Source of the DNA: Chryseobacterium sp. ISL-80
GTDB taxonomy: Bacteria; Bacillota; Bacilli; Bacillales; Cytobacillaceae
Length of the DNA: 64,000 nucleotides
Assembly: GCA_018613055.1 (NCBI GenBank)
Contig: JAGGQZ010000001.1
Coordinates: 90,348-154,347 of the forward strand
Direction: 5' to 3'
A model generated the notes under the pieces. That model worked only from the letters and a program-made list of their open reading frames with translations, did no database searches and had not been told where the DNA came from. Of the stretch, positions 41,707 through 50,425 are shown in pieces; positions within the stretch are counted from its first letter, which is position 1, and every line of letters starts with the position of its first letter. The position numbers and the translations under genes were made by a program.

Positions 41707-43048
41707 AAAGAAGAATGTCAGGGATACTGCATTGCAGCTGTTGGAAACGGTTGAAAAGAACCAGGCTTACAGCAATCTGCTCCTGAACAATGCAATTGAA
41801 AAAAATGAAATTAATCCCATCGATGTCGGCTTGTTGACTGAGTTGGTTTATGGGACTTTACAGCGAAAAATGACTCTCGATTTTTACCTTAAGCCGTTCA
41901 TCGAGAAAAACAAGAAATTGCAAACCTGGGTGGTCAATCTGCTGCGGATGACTGTTTATCAGATGGAGTATTTAGATAAAATACCAGACAGGGCAGCGAT
42001 TTTTGAAGCAGTCGAAATTTCCAAGCGGCGAGGACATAAAGGCATTGCCAGCCTGGTGAATGGTGTGCTCCGCAGCATTCAGCGAAACGGACTTCCTTCC
42101 CTGGATTCGATATCCAACCCAGCGGAAAGAATCTCAATAGAAACAAGCCACCCATTATGGTTAGTCAAAAGGTGGGTAGATCAGTTCGGGATTGAAAAGA
42201 CAAGAGAAATGTGCGAAGTGAATCTGACTGCGCCGCTGCAGACAGGAAGGGTCAATTTGACAAGGATTTCCCGTGAGGAGTGCCTGGAATTGCTGGCGGA
42301 AGAAGGCTTTGAAGTGGAACCCAGCCCAATCCTGCCAGAAGCCATCAAATGTCTCCGAGGCAATCTCGCCTCTTCTAAGGCATTTAAATATGGTTTGTTG
42401 ACAATTCAGGACGAGAGTTCTATGCTAGTTGCCCATGCACTAGGCATTCAGGAAGAAGAAGTAATCCTCGATGCATGTGCTGCCCCTGGGGGGAAATCCT
42501 CTCATATTGCGGAAAAGCTTGGCAACAGCGGCAAAGTGATCTCACTGGACCTTCACGACCATAAAGTCAAGCTGATTGCCCAGAATGCTAAGCGTCTTGG
42601 CCTCGAGAATATCGAAGCGCAAAAAATGGACAGCCGGGAGGCGGCACAACGATTCAAGCATGAATCGATTGACCGCGTTTTGCTTGATGCACCTTGCTCA
42701 GGACTGGGCGTAATGAGACGGAAGCCTGATATGAAATATACGAAGAAAGAACAGGATCTCAGCCAGCTAAAGTCAATCCAGCTGAGCCTCCTTGAATCAG
42801 TCGCGCCATTGCTTAAAGATGGCGGTACGCTTGTCTATAGCACTTGCACAGTAGATCGGGAAGAAAACCAGGAAGTAATAGAAATATTTTTACGCGAGCA
42901 TCCTGAATTCTCAGGAGATCCAACACTTGCAGAAAGAATGCCAGATGCAATCAGGCCATTGATCAATGGTTTCGATATTCAGATTCTTCCTCAGGATTTT
43001 GGTTCGGATGGGTTTTATATTGCTTGTTTGAGAAAGAAGGTGGAATAA
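41699..43048 (+). CDS. rsmB: 16S rRNA (cytosine-967 C5) methyltransferase RsmB
   Basis: RsmB (Sun/Fmu) methylates C967 of 16S rRNA using SAM. The 449-residue protein has an N-terminal NusB-like RNA-binding domain (about 1-130). The methyltransferase domain has the SAM motif [17 protein letters not shown] (about 257-273), Cys333 in DAPCSGLG and the catalytic Cys383 in [11 protein letters not shown]. It lies in the def-fmt-rsmB-rlmN order usual in Bacillus. Confidence 0.95.
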   Translation: MSKKKNVRDTALQLLETVEKNQAYSNLLLNNAIEKNEINPIDVGLLTELVYGTLQRKMTLDFYLKPFIEKNKKLQTWVVNLLRMTVYQMEYLDKIPDRAAIFEAVEISKRRGHKGIASLVNGVLRSIQRNGLPSLDSISNPAERISIETSHPLWLVKRWVDQFGIEKTREMCEVNLTAPLQTGRVNLTRISREECLELLAEEGFEVEPSPILPEAIKCLRGNLASSKAFKYGLLTIQDESSMLVAHALGIQEEEVILDACAAPGGKSSHIAEKLGNSGKVISLDLHDHKVKLIAQNAKRLGLENIEAQKMDSREAAQRFKHESIDRVLLDAPCSGLGVMRRKPDMKYTKKEQDLSQLKSIQLSLLESVAPLLKDGGTLVYSTCTVDREENQEVIEIFLREHPEFSGDPTLAERMPDAIRPLINGFDIQILPQDFGSDGFYIACLRKKVE

Positions 43049-43049
43049 C

Positions 43050-44141
43050 ATGGAACAGGAAAAATCAACTAGAACATCAGCAACACAAGAATCAGTCAAG
43101 AAATCCATTTATTCACTTCAGCTGCACGAACTGAAAGACTGGCTGAAGGAACAAGGAGAAAAGCCATTCAGGGCAGAACAAATCTATGACTGGCTTTACA
43201 AGAAGAGAGCAGCTTCATTCGAAGATATGTCCAATCTGTCAAAGCCTTTACGCGACAAGCTGGAACAGCATTTTGTGCTGACTACCCTGAGTACGATCAT
43301 CCAGCAGACATCATCAGATGGAACCATCAAGTTCCTGTTTGAACTGCATGATGGGGTCTCAATTGAAACCGTGCTGATGAGGCATGAATATGGAAATTCC
43401 GTATGTGTAACAACACAGGTTGGCTGCCGCATTGGCTGCACATTTTGTGCTTCGACACTTGGTGGCTTAAAAAGGAATCTGGAAGCAGGAGAAATCGTTG
43501 CCCAGGTCGTAAAGGTACAACAAGCTCTTGATGAAACAGACGAGAGAGTAAGCTCAATCGTCATCATGGGGATCGGTGAGCCGTTCGATAACTATGATCA
43601 CATGCTTTCATTCCTGAAAATCATGAACCATGACAAAGGGATGAACATCGGAGCCCGCCATATTACTGTATCGACCAGCGGAATCATTCCAAAGATTTAT
43701 GAATTTGCGGATGAAAACATGCAAATCAATTTTGCGATCTCACTGCATGCTCCGAATACCGAGCTTCGCAGCAGATTGATGCCAATCAACCGAGCATACA
43801 AGCTTCCTGATTTAATGGATGCGGTCCGCTACTATGTAAACAAAACCGGCCGCAGAATCAGTTTTGAATATGGTCTTTTTGGCGGCGTGAATGATCAGGT
43901 TGAGCATGCGGAAGAGCTTGCCCAGCTGGTAAAAGGATTGAAATGCCATATCAATTTGATTCCGGTCAACTATGTACCTGAACGCGATTACGTAAGGACA
44001 CCTAAGAGCCAGATCTTCAAATTTGAACGTACTCTCCGCGACCGTGGAGTGAATGTAACGATAAGAAGAGAACAAGGGCATGATATTGAAGCAGCTTGCG
44101 GACAACTTCGGGCAAAAGAAAGAAAAGAAGAGACGAGGTGA
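43050..44141 (+). CDS. rlmN: dual-specificity 23S rRNA/tRNA adenine-2 methyltransferase RlmN
   Basis: RlmN methylates A2503 of 23S rRNA and A37 of some tRNAs at C2. The 363-residue radical SAM enzyme has the [4Fe-4S] motif CRIGCTFC (Cys126, 130, 133). The second catalytic cysteine is Cys350 in AACGQL. It is RlmN rather than Cfr by overall family features and genomic context, although the two families share the same core motifs. It follows rsmB by one base and lies just before prpC. Confidence 0.93.
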   Translation: MEQEKSTRTSATQESVKKSIYSLQLHELKDWLKEQGEKPFRAEQIYDWLYKKRAASFEDMSNLSKPLRDKLEQHFVLTTLSTIIQQTSSDGTIKFLFELHDGVSIETVLMRHEYGNSVCVTTQVGCRIGCTFCASTLGGLKRNLEAGEIVAQVVKVQQALDETDERVSSIVIMGIGEPFDNYDHMLSFLKIMNHDKGMNIGARHITVSTSGIIPKIYEFADENMQINFAISLHAPNTELRSRLMPINRAYKLPDLMDAVRYYVNKTGRRISFEYGLFGGVNDQVEHAEELAQLVKGLKCHINLIPVNYVPERDYVRTPKSQIFKFERTLRDRGVNVTIRREQGHDIEAACGQLRAKERKEETR

Positions 44142-44145
44142 CAAG

Positions 44146-44898
44146 ATGAAGGCTGTTTTCATGACAGACAGGGGAAAGGTTCGCCTGCATAATGAAGACA
44201 ATGGCGGCATCTTTATGAACTCTCACGGACAACGCCTTGCCATCGTAGCAGATGGCATGGGCGGCCACCGTGCAGGAGATGTAGCCAGTGAAATGACAAT
44301 CCAGCATCTAAAAGGTCTTTGGGAAAAGTCAACAAAGATACATACAGCAGAAGAAGCGGAACAATGGCTGCAGGAGTCTGTTTTACAAGTGAATCAGGAG
44401 ATTTTTCAGCACTCATTGAATCATACGGAATGTGAGGGCATGGGCACGACAATTGTTGCTTCCATTTGCACGAACCTGTTCGCAACAGTGGTGAACATCG
44501 GTGACAGCCGCTGTTATTTACTGAATGAAACAGGATTCAAACAGTTGACAGAGGATCATTCCCTCGTCAATGAACTTGTACGTTCCGGACAAATTTCTAA
44601 AGAAGATGCAGAGCACCATCCTCGTAAAAATGTTCTATTAAGAGCCCTTGGAACAGAAGAATCAGTGGAGATGGACATTAAGACCATTATCTATGAAGAG
44701 GAAGATGTGCTGTTGCTTTGTTCGGATGGCCTTTCCAATAAAGTGAGCCAGGAAGAAATGGAAAGCATCCTGACAGACAATCATATGTCACTGGAAGATA
44801 AAGCGGCAGAATTTATCAAAAGGGCCAATCAGTATGGCGGCGAAGATAATATAACTCTTGCAATCGTCGAATACCAGGAATTCAACGAGGGCAGGTGA
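44146..44898 (+). CDS. prpC: PP2C-family protein phosphatase PrpC
   Basis: PrpC dephosphorylates Ser/Thr residues modified by PrkC, including the kinase itself. The 250-residue protein has the PP2C metal-binding motifs TDRGKVRLHNEDN (7-19), AIVADGMGGHRAGD, GDSRCYLL and the late LLLCSDGLSNKV and GGEDNITLA. ATG at 44146 follows GAGGTG and gives the family N terminus; the frame is open further into rlmN but without a start signal. It overlaps the first codons of prkC (GTGA). Confidence 0.95.
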   Translation: MKAVFMTDRGKVRLHNEDNGGIFMNSHGQRLAIVADGMGGHRAGDVASEMTIQHLKGLWEKSTKIHTAEEAEQWLQESVLQVNQEIFQHSLNHTECEGMGTTIVASICTNLFATVVNIGDSRCYLLNETGFKQLTEDHSLVNELVRSGQISKEDAEHHPRKNVLLRALGTEESVEMDIKTIIYEEEDVLLLCSDGLSNKVSQEEMESILTDNHMSLEDKAAEFIKRANQYGGEDNITLAIVEYQEFNEGR

Positions 44899-44903
44899 AA
44901 AAT

Positions 44904-46859
44904 ATGATCATCGGAAAAAGAATCAGCGGCCGTTATAAAATCAAGGATATGATCGGCGGCGGCGGGATGGCGAATGTCTATCTTGCGCATGATATGATCC
45001 TTGACAGGGATGTTGCGGTCAAAATGCTCCGTCTTGATTTTGCCAATGACGATGAATTCATCCGCAGGTTCCATAGAGAGGCACAATCTGCAACGAGCCT
45101 TGCCCATCCGAACATCGTCAGTATATATGATGTCGGAGAAGAGGACGGACTATACTATATCGTGATGGAATATGTCGACGGCCAGACACTGAAGCAATAC
45201 ATACAGCAGCATGCACCAGTTCCAGTTGAAGAAGCCCTGGACATCATGAAGCAGCTGACATCTGCTATCTCCCATGCCCATCATAATCATATTGTCCACC
45301 GTGATATCAAGCCGCATAATATTTTGGTAGACAGCAGCGGTACAGTGAAAATTACAGACTTTGGCATTGCGATGGCATTGAGTGCAACAAGCATCACCCA
45401 GACGAATTCAGTGCTGGGATCTGTGCATTACCTGTCACCAGAACAGGCCAGAGGCGGCATGGCAAATAAAAAATCGGATATTTATTCAATTGGGATCGTC
45501 ATGTTTGAATTGCTGACAGGCAGACTCCCTTTTTCAGGTGAATCAGCCGTATCCATCGCATTGAAGCATCTTCAGTCGGAAACGCCTTCTTTAAAAAGAT
45601 GGAATCCGCAAATCCCGCAAAGCGTTGAGAATATCGTGCTCAAGGCCACTGCGAAGGATCCATTCCATCGATACGACAATGTCGATGAAATGGAAGAGGA
45701 TTTAAGGACAGCGCTTGACAGCAACCGTCTGAATGAGAGCAAGTTTGTCATACCGGAGGACGATGAAGCAACCAAAGCGATTCCTATCATAACGAATGAC
45801 CGGCCTTATCATAATCTAGATGAAACGATTATCCGCAAAGATGCCCAAAACTCCATGGAACAGGCACCAAAAGATAAACAGCTGAAAAAGAAGAAAAAGA
45901 AATGGCCAATTATTTTAACTGTTTTGTTTTTGCTTATTCTGACTGCGGGTATTGTCATGGTGACGATGGGGCCAGATCTTTTTGGGCCAAAAGAGAAGGA
46001 AGTGCCTGAAGTTACAGGCATGGAAGTCGATGAAGCTGTTGCCGAATTGATGTCCGCTGGTTTCATCATTGGTGACAAAAAAGAAATCAGTGATGAAGAA
46101 ATCGAAGAAGGCAATGTCATACGGACCAATCCAAAGGCCGGAAAGATGATTAAAGAGGGCAATAAAATTGATCTTTATATCAGCACAGGCAAGGAAGAAA
46201 TAGAGTTATCGGATTATACAGGCAGAATGTACGATGATGTAGAGAGATTGCTCGAATCAAAGAATTTTGGGAACCCTGTAAAAAATGAAATCCATGATGA
46301 CAGTGAACCTGGTACAATCTTGAAGCAATATCCTCCGGGCGGGGAGTTTGTAATCCCCGATGAAACGGAAATGGAATTCACCGTCAGTATTGGGCCAGAG
46401 TTAATAAAGCTTGAAGATCTGAGCGGTTATAATGAAAAAGCGCTTAATAATTATTTGCAGATGTATGGTTTAGAGAAAGAAAGCACAGAAGAATTCCATG
46501 AAACGGTTCAAGAAGGATCAGTCATTTCCCAAGAACCAGCTCCTGGTACTGAACTAAAAAAAGGAAGTAAAGTAAAAGTGGTCATTTCTAAAGGGCCTGA
46601 GCAGATACCTCCTAAGGTCGTCAAAGAAAAGATCAATATTCAATATGAGCCTGCAGAGCCCGACCAAGAGCAATCCATTCAGATTTATGTCGATGATTTG
46701 GAGCACAACATCTCAGTTCCCTATGACTCCTTTGTAATAACAGAGAACAGGGAATATGAAATTGAACTCAGGATTCCGGCAGGCGGTAAAGCGTCATATA
46801 TGGTAATGCGGGATAACAGTATGATCCTTAGTGACGAGGTTCCATATCCAGAAGACTAA
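44904..46859 (+). CDS. prkC: Ser/Thr protein kinase PrkC with PASTA domains
   Basis: PrkC is a membrane kinase that senses muropeptides and cell-wall state; in B. subtilis it triggers spore germination. The 651-residue protein has an N-terminal kinase domain with catalytic Lys40, HRDIKPHN (Asp134) and an activation loop rich in Thr (SATSITQTN). One membrane helix lies at about 334-356, after a poly-Lys stretch, followed by three external PASTA domains (about 365-570) and a C-terminal domain. ATG at 44904 gives MIIGKRISGRY. Its phosphatase is encoded just upstream and the known substrate RsgA just downstream. Confidence 0.96.
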   Translation: MIIGKRISGRYKIKDMIGGGGMANVYLAHDMILDRDVAVKMLRLDFANDDEFIRRFHREAQSATSLAHPNIVSIYDVGEEDGLYYIVMEYVDGQTLKQYIQQHAPVPVEEALDIMKQLTSAISHAHHNHIVHRDIKPHNILVDSSGTVKITDFGIAMALSATSITQTNSVLGSVHYLSPEQARGGMANKKSDIYSIGIVMFELLTGRLPFSGESAVSIALKHLQSETPSLKRWNPQIPQSVENIVLKATAKDPFHRYDNVDEMEEDLRTALDSNRLNESKFVIPEDDEATKAIPIITNDRPYHNLDETIIRKDAQNSMEQAPKDKQLKKKKKKWPIILTVLFLLILTAGIVMVTMGPDLFGPKEKEVPEVTGMEVDEAVAELMSAGFIIGDKKEISDEEIEEGNVIRTNPKAGKMIKEGNKIDLYISTGKEEIELSDYTGRMYDDVERLLESKNFGNPVKNEIHDDSEPGTILKQYPPGGEFVIPDETEMEFTVSIGPELIKLEDLSGYNEKALNNYLQMYGLEKESTEEFHETVQEGSVISQEPAPGTELKKGSKVKVVISKGPEQIPPKVVKEKINIQYEPAEPDQEQSIQIYVDDLEHNISVPYDSFVITENREYEIELRIPAGGKASYMVMRDNSMILSDEVPYPED

Positions 46860-46877
46860 CAGACAGGGAGTGTTGCT

Positions 46878-47759
46878 ATGCCTGAGGGCAAAATTATCAA
46901 GGCGCTGAGCGGTTTTTATTATGTTGCCAATGAGGACGGAATAGTGCAATGCCGTGGAAGAGGGGTTTTCCGCAAGAATAAGGTTACACCCCTTGTTGGT
47001 GACGAGGTGGTTTTCCAGGCTGAGAATGACACGGAAGGCTATATCCTGGAAGTCAAGGACCGGAAAAATGAGCTGGTCCGTCCGCCGATTGCGAATGTAG
47101 ACCAGGCCATCCTTGTTTTTTCAGCTGTTGAACCTGGCTTCAGTACAGCCTTGCTCGACCGGTTTTTAGTTCTTGTAGAATATAATCACATTGAGCCCCT
47201 CATCTGCATTACGAAAATGGATTTGACCAATGAACAGGAGAAATCGCGTCTCGAAGAATATGCAGAGGATTATCGGAAAGCAGGCTATGAGGTTATTCTT
47301 ACATCTTCTGAAACTTCTGAGGGTCTGGAAAAGTTGAGACCTCATATTGAGGGAAAGATTTCAGTCTTTGCGGGCCAATCTGGAGTCGGGAAGTCATCCC
47401 TGCTCAATGCGATCCGGCCAGATCTCGAGTTGAAAACCGATGATATATCCTCCCATCTGGGCAGGGGCAAGCATACGACAAGACATGTGGAGCTGATTAC
47501 CATTAATAATGGGCTTGTTGCTGACACTCCTGGATTCAGTTCTCTTGAATTCACGGAGATCGAAGCGGAAGAGCTAAATTCATGCTTTCCTGATCTTGCT
47601 GAGGTCAGCGAGGATTGCAAGTTCCGCGGCTGTCTTCATATGGCTGAGCCCAAATGTGCGGTCAAAGCAGCAGTCGAGTCAGGCACTCTGCCTGAATACA
47701 GGTATGAGCATTATAAAGACTTTTTGTTAGAAATCAAAGATAGAAAGCCGAGGTATTGA
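46878..47759 (+). CDS. rsgA: ribosome small subunit-dependent GTPase RsgA (CpgA)
   Basis: RsgA checks late 30S maturation. The 293-residue protein has an N-terminal OB domain and a circularly permuted GTPase in which TKMD (G4, near 112) precedes the P-loop GQSGVGKSS (about 166-174) and DTPGFSS. A C-terminal zinc site CKFRGCLHMAEPKC (about 247-260) follows. CpgA of B. subtilis is phosphorylated by PrkC, in agreement with gene order. The ribosome-binding site is CAGGGAG. Confidence 0.96.
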   Translation: MPEGKIIKALSGFYYVANEDGIVQCRGRGVFRKNKVTPLVGDEVVFQAENDTEGYILEVKDRKNELVRPPIANVDQAILVFSAVEPGFSTALLDRFLVLVEYNHIEPLICITKMDLTNEQEKSRLEEYAEDYRKAGYEVILTSSETSEGLEKLRPHIEGKISVFAGQSGVGKSSLLNAIRPDLELKTDDISSHLGRGKHTTRHVELITINNGLVADTPGFSSLEFTEIEAEELNSCFPDLAEVSEDCKFRGCLHMAEPKCAVKAAVESGTLPEYRYEHYKDFLLEIKDRKPRY

Positions 47760-47762
47760 TTC

Positions 47763-48407
47763 ATGGTTAAGATCGCACCTTCAATCTTATCAGCCGACTT
47801 TGCGCGACTTGGCGAAGAAATAAAGGATGTCGAGCGCGGCGGGGCCGATTATATCCATGTGGATGTAATGGATGGGCATTTCGTGCCGAATATCACGATC
47901 GGGCCACTGATTGTCGAGGCAATCAGGCCGGTGACAAAGCTTCCCCTTGACGTTCACCTGATGATTGAGAACCCGGACCAATATATTGAAGCATTTGCAA
48001 GGGCAGGTGCCGATTATATCACTGTCCATGTGGAAGCATGCAGACATCTTCACAGGACAATCCAATTGATTAAATCAACAGGGGTCAAGGCAGGCGTCGT
48101 CTTAAATCCTGCTACACCAGCAGAAAGCCTGAAGTACATCATCGAGGATGTTGACATGGTCCTGCTTATGTCAGTCAATCCTGGTTTTGGCGGTCAGAAG
48201 TTCATCTCTTCCGTACTTCCAAAAATCAGGGAAGTCAAAGAACTGGCTGATTCACTGAATCCAGACCTGGAAATCGAGGTCGACGGCGGAGTGAACGAGG
48301 AGACGGCCAAGCTTGTGATTGAAGCTGGGGCAAATGTTCTCGTGGCGGGTTCGGCAATCTTCAATAAAGAAGACAGAGAAGCCGCGATCGCCGGCTTGAG
48401 ACCATAA
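47763..48407 (+). CDS. rpe: ribulose-phosphate 3-epimerase
   Basis: Rpe interconverts ribulose 5-phosphate and xylulose 5-phosphate in the pentose phosphate pathway. The 214-residue TIM-barrel protein has the metal and active-site motifs [32 protein letters not shown] and [12 protein letters not shown], and the phosphate-binding [10 protein letters not shown]. It starts three bases after rsgA. A long perfect hairpin follows. Confidence 0.97.
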   Translation: MVKIAPSILSADFARLGEEIKDVERGGADYIHVDVMDGHFVPNITIGPLIVEAIRPVTKLPLDVHLMIENPDQYIEAFARAGADYITVHVEACRHLHRTIQLIKSTGVKAGVVLNPATPAESLKYIIEDVDMVLLMSVNPGFGGQKFISSVLPKIREVKELADSLNPDLEIEVDGGVNEETAKLVIEAGANVLVAGSAIFNKEDREAAIAGLRP

Positions 48408-48443
48408 AGAAAAGCCAGCCTTACAGAGGCTGGCTTTTCTTCA
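48407..48443 (+). terminator. intrinsic terminator of rpe
   Basis: A perfect 14-bp stem, AAGAAAAGCCAGCC (48407-48420) / GGCTGGCTTTTCTT (48428-48441), has a seven-base loop. The poly-A/poly-T ends could also allow use on the reverse strand. Confidence 0.88.
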
Positions 48444-48482
48444 ATAAGGGCAATGGAATCCAGAAACAAAGGAGATCTTTTA

Positions 48483-49130
48483 ATGAAAATTAACTTGGTT
48501 GCCGGTGGACCGCGGTACCTGATACCTGATTTCCATCTTTACGAAGAGGAAAATGTGATCTGGGTAGGGATTGATAGGGGTGTATTTTATTTATTAGAAG
48601 CAGGAGTCAATCCCGCAGCAGCATTTGGCGATTTCGATTCCGTTTCCGAAGAAGAATTGGCTAACATTGAAAAGGCGGTTGCCGACTTGAAGAAATTCAA
48701 GCCGGAAAAAGATGAAACCGATATGGAGCTGGCGCTAAATTGGGCTCTGGATCAGCACCCGGAGTCGATTGCCATTTTTGGTGCGACAGGGGGGCGCCTT
48801 GACCATTTTATGGCCAATATCCAGCTGCTGGTCAGGCCCCTTGAAGAGGATGCTCCTGTACACATCCAGATCATTGATTCCCATAATATTTTATATGTGA
48901 AAAAACCAGGAAGCTATACAGTAAAGCAGATTGAAGATTTCAAGTATGTTTCCTTCCTTCCAGTCACACCAGCTGTCTCCGGACTGTCGCTTGAAAATTT
49001 CAAATACCCGTTAAATGATTGTCATATTCCGATGGGCTCGACACTATGTATTAGTAATGAACTTATTAGAGGTCATGGTACTTTTTCTTTTTCCGAAGGC
49101 ATATTATTAGTTGTAAGGAGCAAGGATTGA
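48483..49130 (+). CDS. thiN: thiamine diphosphokinase
   Basis: ThiN transfers pyrophosphate from ATP to thiamine to form thiamine diphosphate. The 215-residue protein has the family motifs GIDRGVFYLL, AFGDFDSVS, KDETDMELAL and ATGGRLDHFMANIQLL. ATG at 48483 follows AAAGGAGAT; an in-frame ATG at 48453 lies next to the rpe terminator and lacks a ribosome-binding site. It is followed by about 140 bp that contain the spoVM promoter. Confidence 0.94.
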   Translation: MKINLVAGGPRYLIPDFHLYEEENVIWVGIDRGVFYLLEAGVNPAAAFGDFDSVSEEELANIEKAVADLKKFKPEKDETDMELALNWALDQHPESIAIFGATGGRLDHFMANIQLLVRPLEEDAPVHIQIIDSHNILYVKKPGSYTVKQIEDFKYVSFLPVTPAVSGLSLENFKYPLNDCHIPMGSTLCISNELIRGHGTFSFSEGILLVVRSKD

Positions 49131-49268
49131 GATGTCTTCATTTAGCTCATGGTTCTTTTCAGCAATATGAATTCTTCCCCTGAAAAGAGCAAATTTTGTA
49201 TACCCGGGAATATACTATAGGGATACAGAAAGAAGACGGGTTTGCGAGAGATGGTGAGGAGGGACGGT

Positions 49269-49349
49269 ATGAGATTCTATACAATCAAACTGCCTAGATT
49301 TTTGGGTGGCCTCGTACGGGCGATGTTAGGTGCATTTAAAAAGGATTAA
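49269..49349 (+). CDS. spoVM: stage V sporulation protein SpoVM (26 residues)
   Basis: SpoVM is an amphipathic peptide that binds the convex forespore membrane and recruits SpoIVA to start spore coat assembly. The frame encodes 26 residues starting MRFYTIKLPRFLGG and ending AFKKD. It matches the B. subtilis peptide almost residue for residue, including the helix-breaking proline at position 9. GAGGAGGGA precedes the ATG. In B. subtilis it is made under sigma-E in the mother cell. I could not place a sigma-E promoter with confidence in the 138 bp upstream. Confidence 0.97.
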   Translation: MRFYTIKLPRFLGGLVRAMLGAFKKD

Positions 49350-49403
49350 AAACCATTTAGCGTGAAGAATAATCAAAGATTGAAAACCGATATGCAAGCA
49401 TTT

Positions 49404-49436
49404 GGCACCCTGGTGACGGGGTGCTATTATTTTTTA
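49404..49436 (+). terminator. terminator of spoVM
   Basis: GCACCC (49405-49410) pairs with GGGTGC (49419-49424), extended by one G-T pair, and is followed by TATTATTTTTT. Confidence 0.72.
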
Positions 49437-49483
49437 TCGAATTGGGCAGAATGAACAGAAGGATGGACGGTGCAAGTTCAGGC

Positions 49484-49511
49484 AATAAAAAAGGCATCCT
49501 TTATGGATGCC
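49484..49511 (-). terminator. terminator of rpmB (minus strand)
   Basis: Read on the minus strand, GGCATCC (49511-49505) pairs with GGATGCC (49499-49493) and is followed by TTTTTTATT. It lies about 50 bp beyond the rpmB stop. Confidence 0.85.
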
Positions 49512-49563
49512 GTGCAGCTTACTTCCGGCTGCTGGAGCCAGGCAGTAAGTCTGCGGTTTTTAA

Positions 49564-49752
49564 TTATACGCGTTCAACTTTACCTGATCTTAGAGCTCTT
49601 GCAGATACCCAAACACGCTTTGGCTTACCGTCTACAAGAATACGTACTTTTTGAAGGTTAGCACCCCATGTACGCTTGTTAGCGTTCATTGCGTGGGAGC
49701 GTGCGTTACCAGAACGAGTTGATTTACCAGTTACTACACATTTACGTGGCAT
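49564..49752 (-). CDS. rpmB: 50S ribosomal protein L28
   Basis: L28 is a 62-residue component of the large ribosomal subunit. The sequence begins [20 protein letters not shown] and ends [12 protein letters not shown], as in bacilli. Only one cysteine (Cys5) is present, so it is the zinc-free form. The gene is on the minus strand between spoVM and yloU, the same inverted position as in B. subtilis. GGAGGGA precedes the ATG, and it has its own promoter and terminator. Confidence 0.97.
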   Translation of the reverse strand: MPRKCVVTGKSTRSGNARSHAMNANKRTWGANLQKVRILVDGKPKRVWVSARALRSGKVERV

Positions 49753-49863
49753 ATGATTTCCCTCCTAACTGACAAAAGCTGTTACTATTTTTTGCTGCAA
49801 TTATTTGCATATCGTCAGAATTGCGAATGAAACAGGATAACCTTTTCTCTGACATACTTTAAT

Positions 49864-49892
49864 AATTTATCATAGAAATTTCCCATTTGCAA
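49864..49892 (-). promoter_or_regulatory. candidate sigma-A promoter of rpmB
   Basis: On the minus strand TTGCAA (49892-49887), a 17-bp spacer and TAAATT (49869-49864) lie about 115 bp before the rpmB start. The -10 is a partial match. Confidence 0.4.
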
Positions 49893-50047
49893 TACTTCCG
49901 GTAAAAGCTATAAAGAAAAAAACCTTGACATATAGTTCAGATTCTTGCTGAATAATAAAGGGAAGGGCAGAATAACTTTAAAAATTGATTGGCTTATAGT
50001 AAAATAACTGTAGCATAATGCTATTTTTTCCAAAGGGGGAACGAGTC

Positions 50048-50410
50048 ATGTCCATCGAGCTAAAAACGAAGTACGGACAAATTGATATATCAAATGATGT
50101 CATTGCAACAATTGCAGGCGGTGCAGCAGTTGATTGTTATGGTATTGTCGGGATGGCTTCAAAGAATCAGATCAAGGACGGATTAACAGATATCCTGCGC
50201 AGGGAGAATTTTACCCGCGGAGTCATCGTTCGCCAGGAAAATGACGAAGTACATATCGATATGTATATTATTGTGAGCTATGGGACGAAAATTTCCGAGG
50301 TTGCCCACAATGTCCAGTCAAAGGTTAAGTACACCCTTGATAAAACAGTCGGGCTGGCTGTTGACTCGGTCAATATTTACGTTCAGGGAGTTCGTGTAAC
50401 GAACCCGTAA
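50048..50410 (+). CDS. yloU: Asp23/Gls24 family envelope stress-related protein YloU
   Basis: The 120-residue protein is a single Asp23/Gls24 domain (IDISNDVIATIAGGAAVDCYG through VDSVNIYVQGVRV). Family members such as S. aureus Asp23 sit near the membrane and influence envelope stress. The pairing with the fatty-acid kinase gene downstream is conserved in Firmicutes, as in S. aureus, where fakA is nearby. ATG at 50048 follows AAAGGGGGAA. A TTGACA occurs at 49925-49930 upstream, but I cannot pair it with a good -10. Confidence 0.9.
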   Translation: MSIELKTKYGQIDISNDVIATIAGGAAVDCYGIVGMASKNQIKDGLTDILRRENFTRGVIVRQENDEVHIDMYIIVSYGTKISEVAHNVQSKVKYTLDKTVGLAVDSVNIYVQGVRVTNP

Positions 50411-50425
50411 GAGGAGGAAAGATTT

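Noticed and set aside
49188-49225. sigma-E promoter for spoVM
   Set aside because: Sequences resembling the -35 and -10 elements are present but no pair has the right spacing and enough matches.
49925-49960. sigma-A promoter for yloU with TTGACA at 49925
   Set aside because: No acceptable -10 lies 16-18 bp downstream.
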